This document shows, piece after piece, positions 36,006-44,379 of a stretch of DNA of 47,288 bases. How positions within the stretch are numbered: position 1 is the first letter of the stretch; each line of letters opens with the position of its first letter. The translations under genes and the position numbers were made by a program. The DNA is taken from contig JABAQT010000010.1 in assembly GCA_019187195.1 (NCBI GenBank), positions 1 to 47,288 on the forward strand, given 5' to 3'. A model generated the notes under the pieces. That model did not search any database and was not told the DNA's origin. It saw nothing but the letters and a program-made list of their open reading frames with translations. Source of the stretch: Bryobacteraceae bacterium (GTDB taxonomy: Bacteria; Acidobacteriota; Terriglobia; Bryobacterales; Bryobacteraceae).

Positions 36006-37037
36006 ATGCGCGTACGCGAACTGGCGGACTGGCTGGGCTGCACATTCGAGGGTGAGGGCGAGCGGGAAGTCGAAGGAGTCGCCGCTCTCGATTCCGCCGG
36101 AGCCGGTCAGGTGTCGTTCCTCGGAAACCGCAAAGCCGCCGCGCTGGCGTCTCAATCCGCCGCGGGCTGTCTGATTGTGCCCGCCGATTTTGTGAACACC
36201 GGCGGCCGGACGGTGATTCGGGCGACGGATCCGCGATCCGCCTTCGCGCGCGTCGTGAGCCGCTTCCACCCCACTCCGGCGCCCGGCCCCGGCGTGCATC
36301 CGACGGCCGTGATAGGCGAGGATGTGGAGCTGGGAGAAGGTGTTTCGATTGGGCCGAATGCCGTGCTTGGAAAGGGCGTGCAGGTGGGGCAAAGGTCGCG
36401 GATCGGGGCGGGTTGCGTGCTGGGGAGCCGCGTCTCCCTCGGCCAGGATTGCATCCTGCACGCCAACGTGACGCTATACGATGATATCGAGATCGGCGAC
36501 AGGGCCATCCTCCATTCGGGCTGTGTCCTCGGAGCGGACGGCTTTGGCTTCGTATTGACGGGAGATCGTTACGAGAAGTTCCCCCAGGTGGGGCGGGTGC
36601 GGATCGGGCATGACGTCGAAGTGGGCGCGAACTCCACCATCGACCGCGCGGCTCTTGGAGTGACGTGGATCGGCGACGGAGTGAAGCTCGACAACATGGT
36701 TCACGTGGGGCACAACTGCCGGCTCGGCAAGCATGTCGTGGTGGCCGCGCAGACGGGCTTTTCCGGCGGGGTCGTGGTCGAGGATTACGCGGTGATCGGC
36801 GGCAAGGTCGGCATCGGCGACAAGGCGCGAATCGAATCCCGGGCGGTGCTCGGATCGGGCTGCGGGGTTCTCACCTCGAAAGTGATCCGCGGCGGGGAAG
36901 TGGTATGGGGCACGCCGGCGCGGCCCCTCAAGGAAGTCCTCGAGCAGCTCGCCAACCTCGCGCGCCTTCCGCGGATGCGCGAGGAACTTACGGCGCTAAA
37001 AGCCCAGGTGGGAAAATTGATGGAAGGAAAGCATTGA
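36006..37037 (+). CDS. lpxD: UDP-3-O-acyl-glucosamine N-acyltransferase LpxD
   Basis: 343 aa with AAAGGAG upstream. N-terminal uridine-binding domain (about 1-100), then a long hexapeptide beta-helix (HPTAVIGEDVELGEGVSIGPNAVLG), the core motif DNMVHVGHNCRLGKHV with the catalytic His, and a C-terminal helix. It adds the second acyl chain to the glucosamine amine (third committed step of lipid A). FGFVLTG is the conserved acyl-loop stretch. Its stop overlaps the start of the P-loop gene by one base (TGATG). Confidence 0.95.
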   Translation: MRVRELADWLGCTFEGEGEREVEGVAALDSAGAGQVSFLGNRKAAALASQSAAGCLIVPADFVNTGGRTVIRATDPRSAFARVVSRFHPTPAPGPGVHPTAVIGEDVELGEGVSIGPNAVLGKGVQVGQRSRIGAGCVLGSRVSLGQDCILHANVTLYDDIEIGDRAILHSGCVLGADGFGFVLTGDRYEKFPQVGRVRIGHDVEVGANSTIDRAALGVTWIGDGVKLDNMVHVGHNCRLGKHVVVAAQTGFSGGVVVEDYAVIGGKVGIGDKARIESRAVLGSGCGVLTSKVIRGGEVVWGTPARPLKEVLEQLANLARLPRMREELTALKAQVGKLMEGKH

Positions 37038-37678
37038 TGCTTGTGGTGGTGGGCGGGCATAGCCGCAATGTCGGCAAGACTTCGGTGGTTTGCGAAATCA
37101 TCTCCGGTATACCGGAGGCCGGTTGGCAGGCGATCAAGATTACGCAACACGGACACAGCTTCTGTTCCATCGACGGGCTCCCATGCGATTGCGCGCCGGG
37201 AGACGCGTCCCATCCGTTCGTGCTCGATGAGGAATCGCGCGCCGGCGGAACGGATTCCGGCCGCTACCTCGCGGCGGGCGCGCGCCGCTCGTTCTGGCTG
37301 CGCACCGCCAAAGGCGAGTTGGGACACGCCATTCCAACCTTGAAATCATTGATCGCCGGAGCCGCGCACTCGGTCCTCGAATCGAACAGCGTGATGCGTT
37401 TTCTCACCCCGGACCTCTACATTGTCGTGCTCGACTACGGTGTCGAGGACATGAAGGAGTCGACCCGCCTCTACTTCGACCGCGCCGATGCGTTTGTGGT
37501 CAACGCGGCCGGCCGGTCCACCCCGCCATGGCCGGGCATTCCCCGCCGCTGGCTCGAAGACAAACCATGGTTCCCCGCCAGGCCGCCGCTGTATGGAGGG
37601 CCGGAGTTGATCGCGTTCGTGCGCTCGAGGATGTCCCGCGCGCCGGCGCTCGCTGAATGTTCGGGCGAACCTTCATAG
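37037..37678 (+). CDS. P-loop NTPase of unknown function (MobB-like)
   Basis: 213 aa from the ATG at 37037. The N-terminal loop GGHSRNVGKTSV is a P-loop variant with one extra residue before GKT. Downstream, HGHSFCSIDGLPCDC carries a cysteine/histidine cluster that might bind metal, and YIVVLDYG can serve as Walker B-like. Families with GGHSRxxGKTS are related to the MobB/SIMIBI group, but no molybdopterin gene is near and a MobB role is not supported. Coupling to lpxD is the best clue: it may assist envelope assembly or simply share the transcript. Confidence 0.65.
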   Translation: MLVVVGGHSRNVGKTSVVCEIISGIPEAGWQAIKITQHGHSFCSIDGLPCDCAPGDASHPFVLDEESRAGGTDSGRYLAAGARRSFWLRTAKGELGHAIPTLKSLIAGAAHSVLESNSVMRFLTPDLYIVVLDYGVEDMKESTRLYFDRADAFVVNAAGRSTPPWPGIPRRWLEDKPWFPARPPLYGGPELIAFVRSRMSRAPALAECSGEPS

Positions 37679-38164
37679 AACAGGCGGTTTCGCGCGGAGC
37701 CGGCGCAACCCATCCGCGAGACCCCGCGTGAGCCTCAAGAGTGCATGGCTTCCGACGAGGGCCACAAGCTGACGGAGGAGGAATATCCCGCTGTGGAACG
37801 CGCGGCCGTTTCCGTTGTCCGTGGACAACCGTTGTTCGCCGGCAACACGAAAGGCAGCCTCCTGAACCCGTCCCGGATCGTGGAAGGGCTCTCGCCCTCC
37901 ACTGAGAATTACGGCCGGAGCCGTAAGTTCGAAAACCACCGCTCGATCGAATCGCTGGGCGACTGCATCCTCGTCTCGCAGGACCGGATGCTGATAGCCG
38001 ATTTCCGCATTCGGACCTTCTGCAACAGGGACAATTCGCATTGGAATCCCATTCCCGTGCATTTGAGGCGGACGCGAACTATAATGCACTTGCGAATGTC
38101 AGTTCGCCCGCGACGGCGCGTAAGTTCGCCCGGGCTGGACCGTGTTTGTGACCGAAAGATCGAG
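37679..38164. other. Gene-poor stretch with an ambiguous coding-like segment
   Basis: About 486 bases without a convincing gene. A plus-strand frame from 37745 to about 38060 keeps high G/C in third codon positions (near 80% by eye), as in real genes here, and encodes a fragment such as GNTKGSLLNPSRIVEGLSP. It then runs into low-GC3 sequence and a promoter. A minus-strand frame (37673-38089) is also open. This may be the tail of a decayed gene. The last 90 bases hold the promoter and repeats listed separately. Confidence 0.35.
38074..38132 (+). promoter_or_regulatory. Candidate promoter with three AGTTCGC half-sites upstream of the esterase gene
   Basis: TATAAT lies at 38080-38085. A GCGAACT half-site (38074-38080) touches it, and two direct AGTTCGCCCG copies sit at 38101-38110 and 38123-38132, 22 bases apart (two helical turns). 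The first half-site is inverted relative to the others. The -35 element is weak, as expected for an activated or repressed promoter. Confidence 0.4.
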
Positions 38165-40324
38165 ATGATCAACCGCCGAAGCTTTTCCATCCAGGCCGCG
38201 CTCGCCTCCGGCATGATCCTGCAACCCCGGCAGGCGTTGGCGGGCGTTGCCTCCTACAGACAAGACTTCCCCAACATGCTGCTGTCCTACCTCGCCGGCC
38301 AGTTGAACGAACTGGCCGCGAAATGGGACCGCGAACGCTCCGCCATCTCCTCGCCCGGGCAACTGCATGCGCGGAACCGCCTGGTGCGCGAGAAACTCCG
38401 CGAAATGATTCATGGTCTGCCCGAAAAGAATCCCCTCGAACCGGTGGTAGTGGCCACGCACGACCGCGATGGCTACCGCGTCGAGAACGTCATGTTCCAG
38501 AGCCGTCCGAATTTCTGGGTGACGGCCAACCTTTACGTGCCAAAGGCAAAGGGCGGCCCTTTTCCCGGCATCATTTCACCCTGCGGGCACTCGCCCCTGG
38601 GACGTCAGTCGCCGGCGTATCAATGCATGTACACTGACCTGGCGCGGAGCGGCTTCGTGGTGCTGGCCTACGACCCCATTGGCCAAGGCGAGCGGCGGCA
38701 GTACTGGAATCCGCGGACCAACCGGACGGAGGTCGATGCCGCCCCCATTTTCGAGCATTCCATGCCCGGACAGGTGCTGCTGCTCATGGGCGAGGATCTG
38801 ACCCATTACCGCATTTGGGATGGCATGCGCGCCATCGATTACCTGCTCACACGGCCGGAAGTAGATGGCCGCCGTATCGGCTGCGCCGGGCATTCCGGCG
38901 GCGGCACTCTTACCAAGTTCATCAGCGCGCTCGATGAACGCGTCGCCTGCGCGGTTATCTGTGAAGGCGGGAGCACAAATCGATGGCCGTTTCACCCCCG
39001 TCCGGGTGACCGCATCGGTCCCTCCGACATCGAGCAGAACCTCTTTCCCGCCGCTCTCCTTGGCGTCGACGCGCACGACCTGCAGGTGGCAATCGCGCCT
39101 CGCCCTCTGCTGGTGCTGATCGAAAACTACTCGCCGGCGTTTCTTGCCGCCGCCGAGCGAATACGCGCGCGCTACCGCCTGCTCGGATCGGAGGAGAAAT
39201 TCGCCACCGAAGAAGCTACCGATCCGCACGCCTGGACGCCGAAACTGCGTCTGGCGACCACCAACTGGTACTGCCGCTGGTTCTACGGCCGCTCCGGTCC
39301 GGCGGCCGAGCCGGATTTTGCGGTCGAATCCCCGGAAACGCTCAACTGCCTGCCGAACGGTTCGATTCACTACTCGCGAAAGGGCGACACCATCTTCACG
39401 CTGCTCAGGAAGCATGGCGAGACACTGCCGCCCGCGGCCTCCCGGCCCGCAAGTCCCGCGGAGATCGCGCGGCTCATTGACTATCGCCGGATCGAGCAAC
39501 CGCTCGGGATACGGCCGATTGTAACGACCCGGCGCAGGCATTATCAGATCGAAAAGCTCGAGTTCCTTTCCGAACCCGGCATCTATATCCCGGCATGGGT
39601 CTTCTTGCCGGACCAGCGTCAACCCGGTCCGGCCATCCTGCACGTGGACCAGGCCGGCAAGGAGGCCGAAGGCTTGGAATTCGACCTGCTCGAAGAACTC
39701 GCGCGGAGCGGACGAGTAGTGGTGGCCGTCGACGTGCGTGGCGCCGGCGCGACAAAGCCTCCCTATCAGGATGGCTGGCCCGGCGAGTTCGGCCACCTGT
39801 TCAGCGTCGAGACCGCGATGACGTACATGGCGTGGTTCATGGATCGCTCGCTCTTCGGCATGCGCGTCCAGGACGTCGTGCGTAGCGTGGACTATATGCT
39901 CAGCCGGGCGGACGTGGAAAAATCGGGCGTCCAGGCGATCGGCCGCGGCGAAGGGGCGCTGTGGGTGCTGTTCGCCGCCGCCCTCGACCCGCGCATCCAG
40001 TCGATCGTCGCCGAACGCGGTCTTGTCTCATACGATAGCCTGACGAAAGTGGACCGGTACCGCCACTCAGCCGGTATCTTCATTCGGGATGTCCTGAAGC
40101 ATTTCGACCTGCCGCAAGTGGCCGCCTCGGTTGCCCCCCGCCGCCTGACGCTGCTTTCGCCGCTCGATCCAATGAAGAATCCCGTGGCGCTTCCGGAGGC
40201 CGAACAGGTCTACCATACCGCCAGGCGCGCCTATCAAGACGCCGGAACCGCGGACCGCCTGCGCATCGCCGGCGAAAGTAATCGGGGCGCTCCCCTGTAC
40301 CTGAAACTGCTCGGAGGAGCCTGA
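38165..40324 (+). CDS. Tat-exported tandem alpha/beta hydrolase (acetylxylan-esterase-like)
   Basis: 719 aa from the ATG at 38165. The N-terminus INRRSFSIQAALASGMIL is a Tat signal. Domain one (about 40-370) is an alpha/beta hydrolase with GHSGGG as nucleophile elbow (Ser), AYDPIGQGERR as an oxyanion/loop region, and an Asp and His (ATDPHAW). Domain two (about 420-719) repeats the fold (VVVAVDVRGAG), but its elbow reads GRGEGA, where Ser is replaced by Gly, so this half is probably not catalytic. Family members are linked to deacetylation of plant or microbial glycans. A glycoside-hydrolase-like gene follows 23 bases later. Confidence 0.78.
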   Translation: MINRRSFSIQAALASGMILQPRQALAGVASYRQDFPNMLLSYLAGQLNELAAKWDRERSAISSPGQLHARNRLVREKLREMIHGLPEKNPLEPVVVATHDRDGYRVENVMFQSRPNFWVTANLYVPKAKGGPFPGIISPCGHSPLGRQSPAYQCMYTDLARSGFVVLAYDPIGQGERRQYWNPRTNRTEVDAAPIFEHSMPGQVLLLMGEDLTHYRIWDGMRAIDYLLTRPEVDGRRIGCAGHSGGGTLTKFISALDERVACAVICEGGSTNRWPFHPRPGDRIGPSDIEQNLFPAALLGVDAHDLQVAIAPRPLLVLIENYSPAFLAAAERIRARYRLLGSEEKFATEEATDPHAWTPKLRLATTNWYCRWFYGRSGPAAEPDFAVESPETLNCLPNGSIHYSRKGDTIFTLLRKHGETLPPAASRPASPAEIARLIDYRRIEQPLGIRPIVTTRRRHYQIEKLEFLSEPGIYIPAWVFLPDQRQPGPAILHVDQAGKEAEGLEFDLLEELARSGRVVVAVDVRGAGATKPPYQDGWPGEFGHLFSVETAMTYMAWFMDRSLFGMRVQDVVRSVDYMLSRADVEKSGVQAIGRGEGALWVLFAAALDPRIQSIVAERGLVSYDSLTKVDRYRHSAGIFIRDVLKHFDLPQVAASVAPRRLTLLSPLDPMKNPVALPEAEQVYHTARRAYQDAGTADRLRIAGESNRGAPLYLKLLGGA

Positions 40325-40347
40325 GATGGCGGTCTCGGGCTGATGCA

Positions 40348-42453
40348 ATGCGCGGAACAACTTCCAATAAAGGATCTCGTATTACTCGAAGGAACTACTG
40401 CAAGGCGAAGCTTTCCAGTCTCCTGGCCCTCAACCTCTCCGGCGCGGCCGCGCAGACGTCCCAACCCGCGACCCTGCCACGGGCCACATGGATAAAAAAC
40501 GGAATCATCGACGCCGGCGGCTCCCACGAGCCGTATACCTTCGTAGTCCGCAGGGGCGGCCAGCGCCTGGACGCCTACCAGCGGTATCAACATGCCCAAA
40601 GCGAGGAAGTCATCCGGCGCCTCAAGGAACAGGGCGTCGAGGTGTTCCACACGCATTTCTACAAAGGCGCCGGCATGGCGCACGAGCGGCGGGAGATGGA
40701 GGATACTAAACGGGCCGCCGCCATCGCACACCGCTACGGCCTCAAAGTAGACACCTATCTGCAGTGGAACACGATGATCTACGAGCCGTTCTTCGCCGAA
40801 GAACCCCGCGCGCGGAACTGGATCCAGCGCGACGTGCACGGCCGGCCTGTCATGCTGACCTACGGCTTCCAGCAGTCCTTCCGCTACCGGCCCTGTTTCG
40901 CCAACCAGGAATACCTCGATTACCTCAAGAAGATCGTCCGGTTTGCCGTCGAAGAGGTCAGGACCGATTTCATCCACTTCGACAACTTCGATTTGAACGC
41001 CGAACCCGATTCCTGCCACTGCCAGGTGTGCGTGCGGCGCTTCCGCGAATTTCTGACCGCCAAATACACGCCCACGCGGCGCCAGGAACGCTTCGGATTC
41101 GAAAACATCGACTACGTGAATCCGCCGGAATGGAACGCTCAGAACCGGCCTGAGGACCTTCAGATCATCTTCGATCCGGCCATCCAGGAGTGGATCGACT
41201 TCCGCTGTCAGATAATGGCCGGCGCCCTCCAGCAGATGGCTGTTTTCGTCAAGTCGATCAACCCCGAGGTGGTCATCGAAGTGAACCCGCACGGGATCAC
41301 CGGTGGCAACCGCGCCTGGGAGGCCGGCCTCGACCACGCCCGGTTCCTCAAGTTCACCGAGGTCTTCTGGACCGAGGAACGCAACCTGCCCGACTTGCTG
41401 GCCGATGGCAGGCTCGTGTCGACAATCCGAAGCTACAAACTGGCCCGTGCTTTTGACAACGTTCTGTTCACCTATACCGCGGATCACGATATTTCGACGG
41501 CCGAGTGCCTCGCTTTCAATCAGACCATCGGCTACGCCGGCTCCGACCCGCTCTCGCCTTCGATGAAAAAGTACATCGCGTTCTATCGGGAGCATCGCGA
41601 CTTATACATCGGCGCGAAGGATGCGGCGGCCGTGGCCCTGCTGCGTTCTTATCCTTCCATCACCTATAACAACGCGGTGGCGCAGTTGAGCGCGGTGCTG
41701 GCGGAGCAGACGCTGATTCAGGCGCACATTCCCTTCGATCTGATCTTTGATGAGCATGTGGCCGGCTTGTCGAAATACCGCGCGGTCGTGTTGCCCGATT
41801 CCGAATGCCTGTCCGGCGCGCAGGTCGACTCCATCCGGCGGTACGTCGAGGATGGCGGCGGCCTGGTCGTGATCGGCCGGTCGGGACTCTATGATGAGTG
41901 GCGCCGTCTGCGCGTCCAGCCGGGGCTCGCCGGCCTGGTCGATCTCCAGCCGCGCGCCACAGGCTACGAAGAAAGGGTGCAGCGGAGCGCGGCCGCGGGC
42001 CGGACGGCGCGCAAGGAGTTCGGCAAGGGGCGTGTGTCTTACATCCCCGCCCTGATCTTCGACGGCGACATGCCGGAAAGGACCAGGTACTACAAAATCG
42101 GCCCGCAGTTCTGGAAGCGTCCCGCGAACTGGGCCGACTTGGCCGAAGCCGTACGCTGGGTGAGCCGCGGCGGCCTGACGGTCGAGATCAACGGGCCGGA
42201 ATACCTGGTCGTCAACGTGGTCACCCAACCCGAAAAACGCCGTATGCTGGTACATCTGTTGAATTACAACGCCCGAAAAGGCCAGGCGATCAAGGCGGCG
42301 CAGGTGCGCTGTAAGCTGCCGGAAGGCGTCGAGGCCGCGGATGTGAAGCTGTACTCGCCAGATATGGGGTCTCCAGTGCCGGTGAAGGTATCCGGTTCGG
42401 CCTTCACCGTTCCGGAGGTGAAGGTCTATACGATTGCCGTTGTGAGCTGGTGA
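40348..42453 (+). CDS. Secreted glycoside-hydrolase-like protein (TIM barrel plus beta-galactosidase-type domain)
   Basis: 701 aa. The N-terminus (SRITRRNYCKAKLSSLLAL) resembles a Tat signal, though a Cys follows RRNY. A TIM-barrel domain spans about residues 45-410, with acid residues in DFIHFDNFDLN, and EVNPHG and FTEVFWTEERN as further barrel-end motifs. A Rossmann-like middle domain (about 420-560: VLPDSECLSGAQVDSIRRYV, then GGGLVVIGRSGL) recalls the GATase/trimerisation domain of GH42 beta-galactosidases, and a beta-sandwich closes it. I do not recognise the GH family. It likely cleaves a deacetylated glycan together with the esterase. Confidence 0.65.
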   Translation: MRGTTSNKGSRITRRNYCKAKLSSLLALNLSGAAAQTSQPATLPRATWIKNGIIDAGGSHEPYTFVVRRGGQRLDAYQRYQHAQSEEVIRRLKEQGVEVFHTHFYKGAGMAHERREMEDTKRAAAIAHRYGLKVDTYLQWNTMIYEPFFAEEPRARNWIQRDVHGRPVMLTYGFQQSFRYRPCFANQEYLDYLKKIVRFAVEEVRTDFIHFDNFDLNAEPDSCHCQVCVRRFREFLTAKYTPTRRQERFGFENIDYVNPPEWNAQNRPEDLQIIFDPAIQEWIDFRCQIMAGALQQMAVFVKSINPEVVIEVNPHGITGGNRAWEAGLDHARFLKFTEVFWTEERNLPDLLADGRLVSTIRSYKLARAFDNVLFTYTADHDISTAECLAFNQTIGYAGSDPLSPSMKKYIAFYREHRDLYIGAKDAAAVALLRSYPSITYNNAVAQLSAVLAEQTLIQAHIPFDLIFDEHVAGLSKYRAVVLPDSECLSGAQVDSIRRYVEDGGGLVVIGRSGLYDEWRRLRVQPGLAGLVDLQPRATGYEERVQRSAAAGRTARKEFGKGRVSYIPALIFDGDMPERTRYYKIGPQFWKRPANWADLAEAVRWVSRGGLTVEINGPEYLVVNVVTQPEKRRMLVHLLNYNARKGQAIKAAQVRCKLPEGVEAADVKLYSPDMGSPVPVKVSGSAFTVPEVKVYTIAVVSW

Positions 42454-42534
42454 AGGAACCGCGCATCGATTCCGCGAGCCGAAACAGCCATCGCTCCCCA
42501 AATGTCTACTTCCATGGAAGGAGGCAAGAGCGCG

Positions 42535-43707
42535 GTGTTTGGCAGGAAATTCAAAATATTCAAACTGCTCGGCTTTGAAGTCCATATCGACGCAAGCTGG
42601 CTCATTCTGGCCCTGCTCGTGGTCTGGTCTCTGGCGCGCGGCTACTTCCCCTATAGCTATCCGGGACTCGAGAACGCCACCTATTGGTGGATGGGCGTGG
42701 CGGGAGCGCTCGGCTTGTTCCTGTCCATCGTGATCCATGAGTTTTCGCACTCCCTCGTCGCCCGCCGGCGCGGACTCCCGATGCGGGGAATCACCCTGTT
42801 CATATTTGGCGGCGTCGCCGAGATGAGTTCAGAACCGCCAAACGCGGAGACTGAGTTCCGCATGGCGATCGCCGGCCCCATCGTCAGCGTGGCCCTTGGA
42901 ATTGTCTTCTACCTTATTCATTTCCTGCTGTCCGGCTCCTCCACTGCCGTTACCGGCACTGTTTCCTACCTCGGGTTCATCAATATCGCGCTGGCGGTGT
43001 TCAATATGATTCCGGCCTTCCCGCTCGATGGCGGACGCGTGCTGAGGGCCTATCTGTGGAATCGCCGTGCCGACATGCGAAGCGCCACCAGAACAGCGGC
43101 CAACCTTGGTTCCGGTTTCGGAGCCCTCCTCATCGCCCTTGGCGCCGTGAATGTCGTGTTCGGAAATTTCATTGGAGGAATGTGGTGGTTCCTCATCGGG
43201 CTGTTTCTGCGAGGGGCTTCGGCAAGCTCGTACCAGCAGTTGGAGGTTCGCAAAGCTCTCGAGGGTGAGCCCGTCTCGCGGTTCATGACGGCAAACCCGG
43301 TCACGGTTCCCCCCTCCACACGGCTGACGGACCTGGTCGAGGGCTACTTCTACCGTTACCACCACCGGATGTTCCCGGTTGTTGAAGTGGACGGCCTTCT
43401 CGTTGGATGTGTGAGCACCCAGGACTTGAAAGTGGTTCCGCGAGAGGAATGGTATCGCCACACCGCCGGCGAGATCGCTGAGCAGTGCGGCGGGAACAAT
43501 ACGGTTACCCCGGAAACGGACGCCGTCGAGGCGCTCGGCCGGATGACGCGCGGGGGACAAAGCCGCCTGCTGGTGGCGCGGGAAGAACGGCTGCTGGGAG
43601 TGGTGACACTCAAGGACCTGCTGAATTTCCTCGCCATCAAGCTGGATCTCGAGTCCGGCTCAAGGCAGCTTTCCCGCATCGAACAGATGATCGGTGCTTC
43701 ACGGTGA
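42535..43707 (+). CDS. Site-2-protease-like M50 zinc metalloprotease with CBS domains
   Basis: 390 aa from the GTG at 42535: AAGGAGG lies 10 bases upstream and the family N-terminus (FGRKFKIFKLLGFEVHIDASW) starts there; an ATG at 42502 lacks a ribosome site. Five to six membrane helices carry HEFSH (H68, E69, H72) and NMIPAFPLDGGR (third ligand Asp). The C-terminal half (about 245-370) holds two CBS domains, which usually sense adenine nucleotides. It matches Rip3/SpoIVFB-like intramembrane proteases. The substrate (an anti-sigma factor or membrane regulator) is not evident. It lies 81 bases after the glycoside-hydrolase gene. Confidence 0.9.
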   Translation: MFGRKFKIFKLLGFEVHIDASWLILALLVVWSLARGYFPYSYPGLENATYWWMGVAGALGLFLSIVIHEFSHSLVARRRGLPMRGITLFIFGGVAEMSSEPPNAETEFRMAIAGPIVSVALGIVFYLIHFLLSGSSTAVTGTVSYLGFINIALAVFNMIPAFPLDGGRVLRAYLWNRRADMRSATRTAANLGSGFGALLIALGAVNVVFGNFIGGMWWFLIGLFLRGASASSYQQLEVRKALEGEPVSRFMTANPVTVPPSTRLTDLVEGYFYRYHHRMFPVVEVDGLLVGCVSTQDLKVVPREEWYRHTAGEIAEQCGGNNTVTPETDAVEALGRMTRGGQSRLLVAREERLLGVVTLKDLLNFLAIKLDLESGSRQLSRIEQMIGASR

Positions 43708-43857
43708 TCCTCCCTCTCCATCGGGAGACTGCGAACAGAGGAGGCGGAATGATCGAAACGGATTCGGCGCCGCGAAACAGCTCACACCGCGTGAGCGATC
43801 GCTTCGCGGCGGGAACAGTGACACTTGCATGTAGACAATGATTCCAAGGAGAAAGCG

Positions 43858-44340
43858 ATGTGTGACTACTCCCTGACCGGGCTCCCCAACCGGCTTGCAA
43901 GAGAAGGTGAGGAACTGGTTGTTCACAGATTTCGTACCGGATCAGTGGGCCTGGCCTCGCCGGCCGACCTGCGGCCCGCGGATCCTCCACCGGCATCACG
44001 CCGCGGGAATATTTGGAAACGCATTGTGGCGTTCCTCGCCGCGCCTTCCGCCGCCAATGACGTTTGCGCGGTCTGTATCCCCCCTGGCGCGAGACTGGTG
44101 CTGAGCAGCGTGCCCCAGAAGGTAAAGTCGAAATGGGATGTCACCGAGGGAACGCGTGTGCTCTTTACCCAGACCACGGCCGCCGCCTACACTTACCGCG
44201 ATGCGTTTCTCATGCCGAACGGGTCCACGGTGCTGCTGCAATGCCTTCCGGAAGGGATGAGGGTGGTCGTCCTGTCGCTTGGCGGCCTCGGCGACACTCC
44301 CACCGCCCCGGATCGGAATACTCTGATCGGCGCTTCTTAG
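43858..44340 (+). CDS. Conserved hypothetical MCDYSL-type protein
   Basis: 160 aa from the ATG at 43858 after AAGGAG. It begins MCDYSLTGLPNRLAREGEELVVHRFRTGSVG in part, a start I recall from a small family of unknown function in several phyla (MCDYSL..SRPA). A CxxC-like CAVCIPPG stretch near residue 67 may matter. The remaining part (KSKWDVTEGTRVLFTQTT) is beta-rich. No signal peptide or membrane helix. Stand-alone, convergent with dnaJ (39 bases between stops). Confidence 0.55.
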   Translation: MCDYSLTGLPNRLAREGEELVVHRFRTGSVGLASPADLRPADPPPASRRGNIWKRIVAFLAAPSAANDVCAVCIPPGARLVLSSVPQKVKSKWDVTEGTRVLFTQTTAAAYTYRDAFLMPNGSTVLLQCLPEGMRVVVLSLGGLGDTPTAPDRNTLIGAS

Positions 44341-44379
44341 GGCGTCTCCCCGGTTGCGGCATCCGTGCCGTGAAAGACC

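Noticed and set aside
37037..37678. Assigning the P-loop gene as MobB (molybdopterin guanine dinucleotide synthesis)
   Set aside because: The P-loop has an extra residue, the Cys/His cluster is not a MobB feature I recognise, and no molybdenum cofactor gene is nearby.
37673..38089. A 138-codon minus-strand frame between the P-loop and esterase genes
   Set aside because: Its start lies in the promoter repeats, its composition looks like an antisense frame, and the plus frame shows better third-position GC. Not excluded outright; reported as an ambiguous region.
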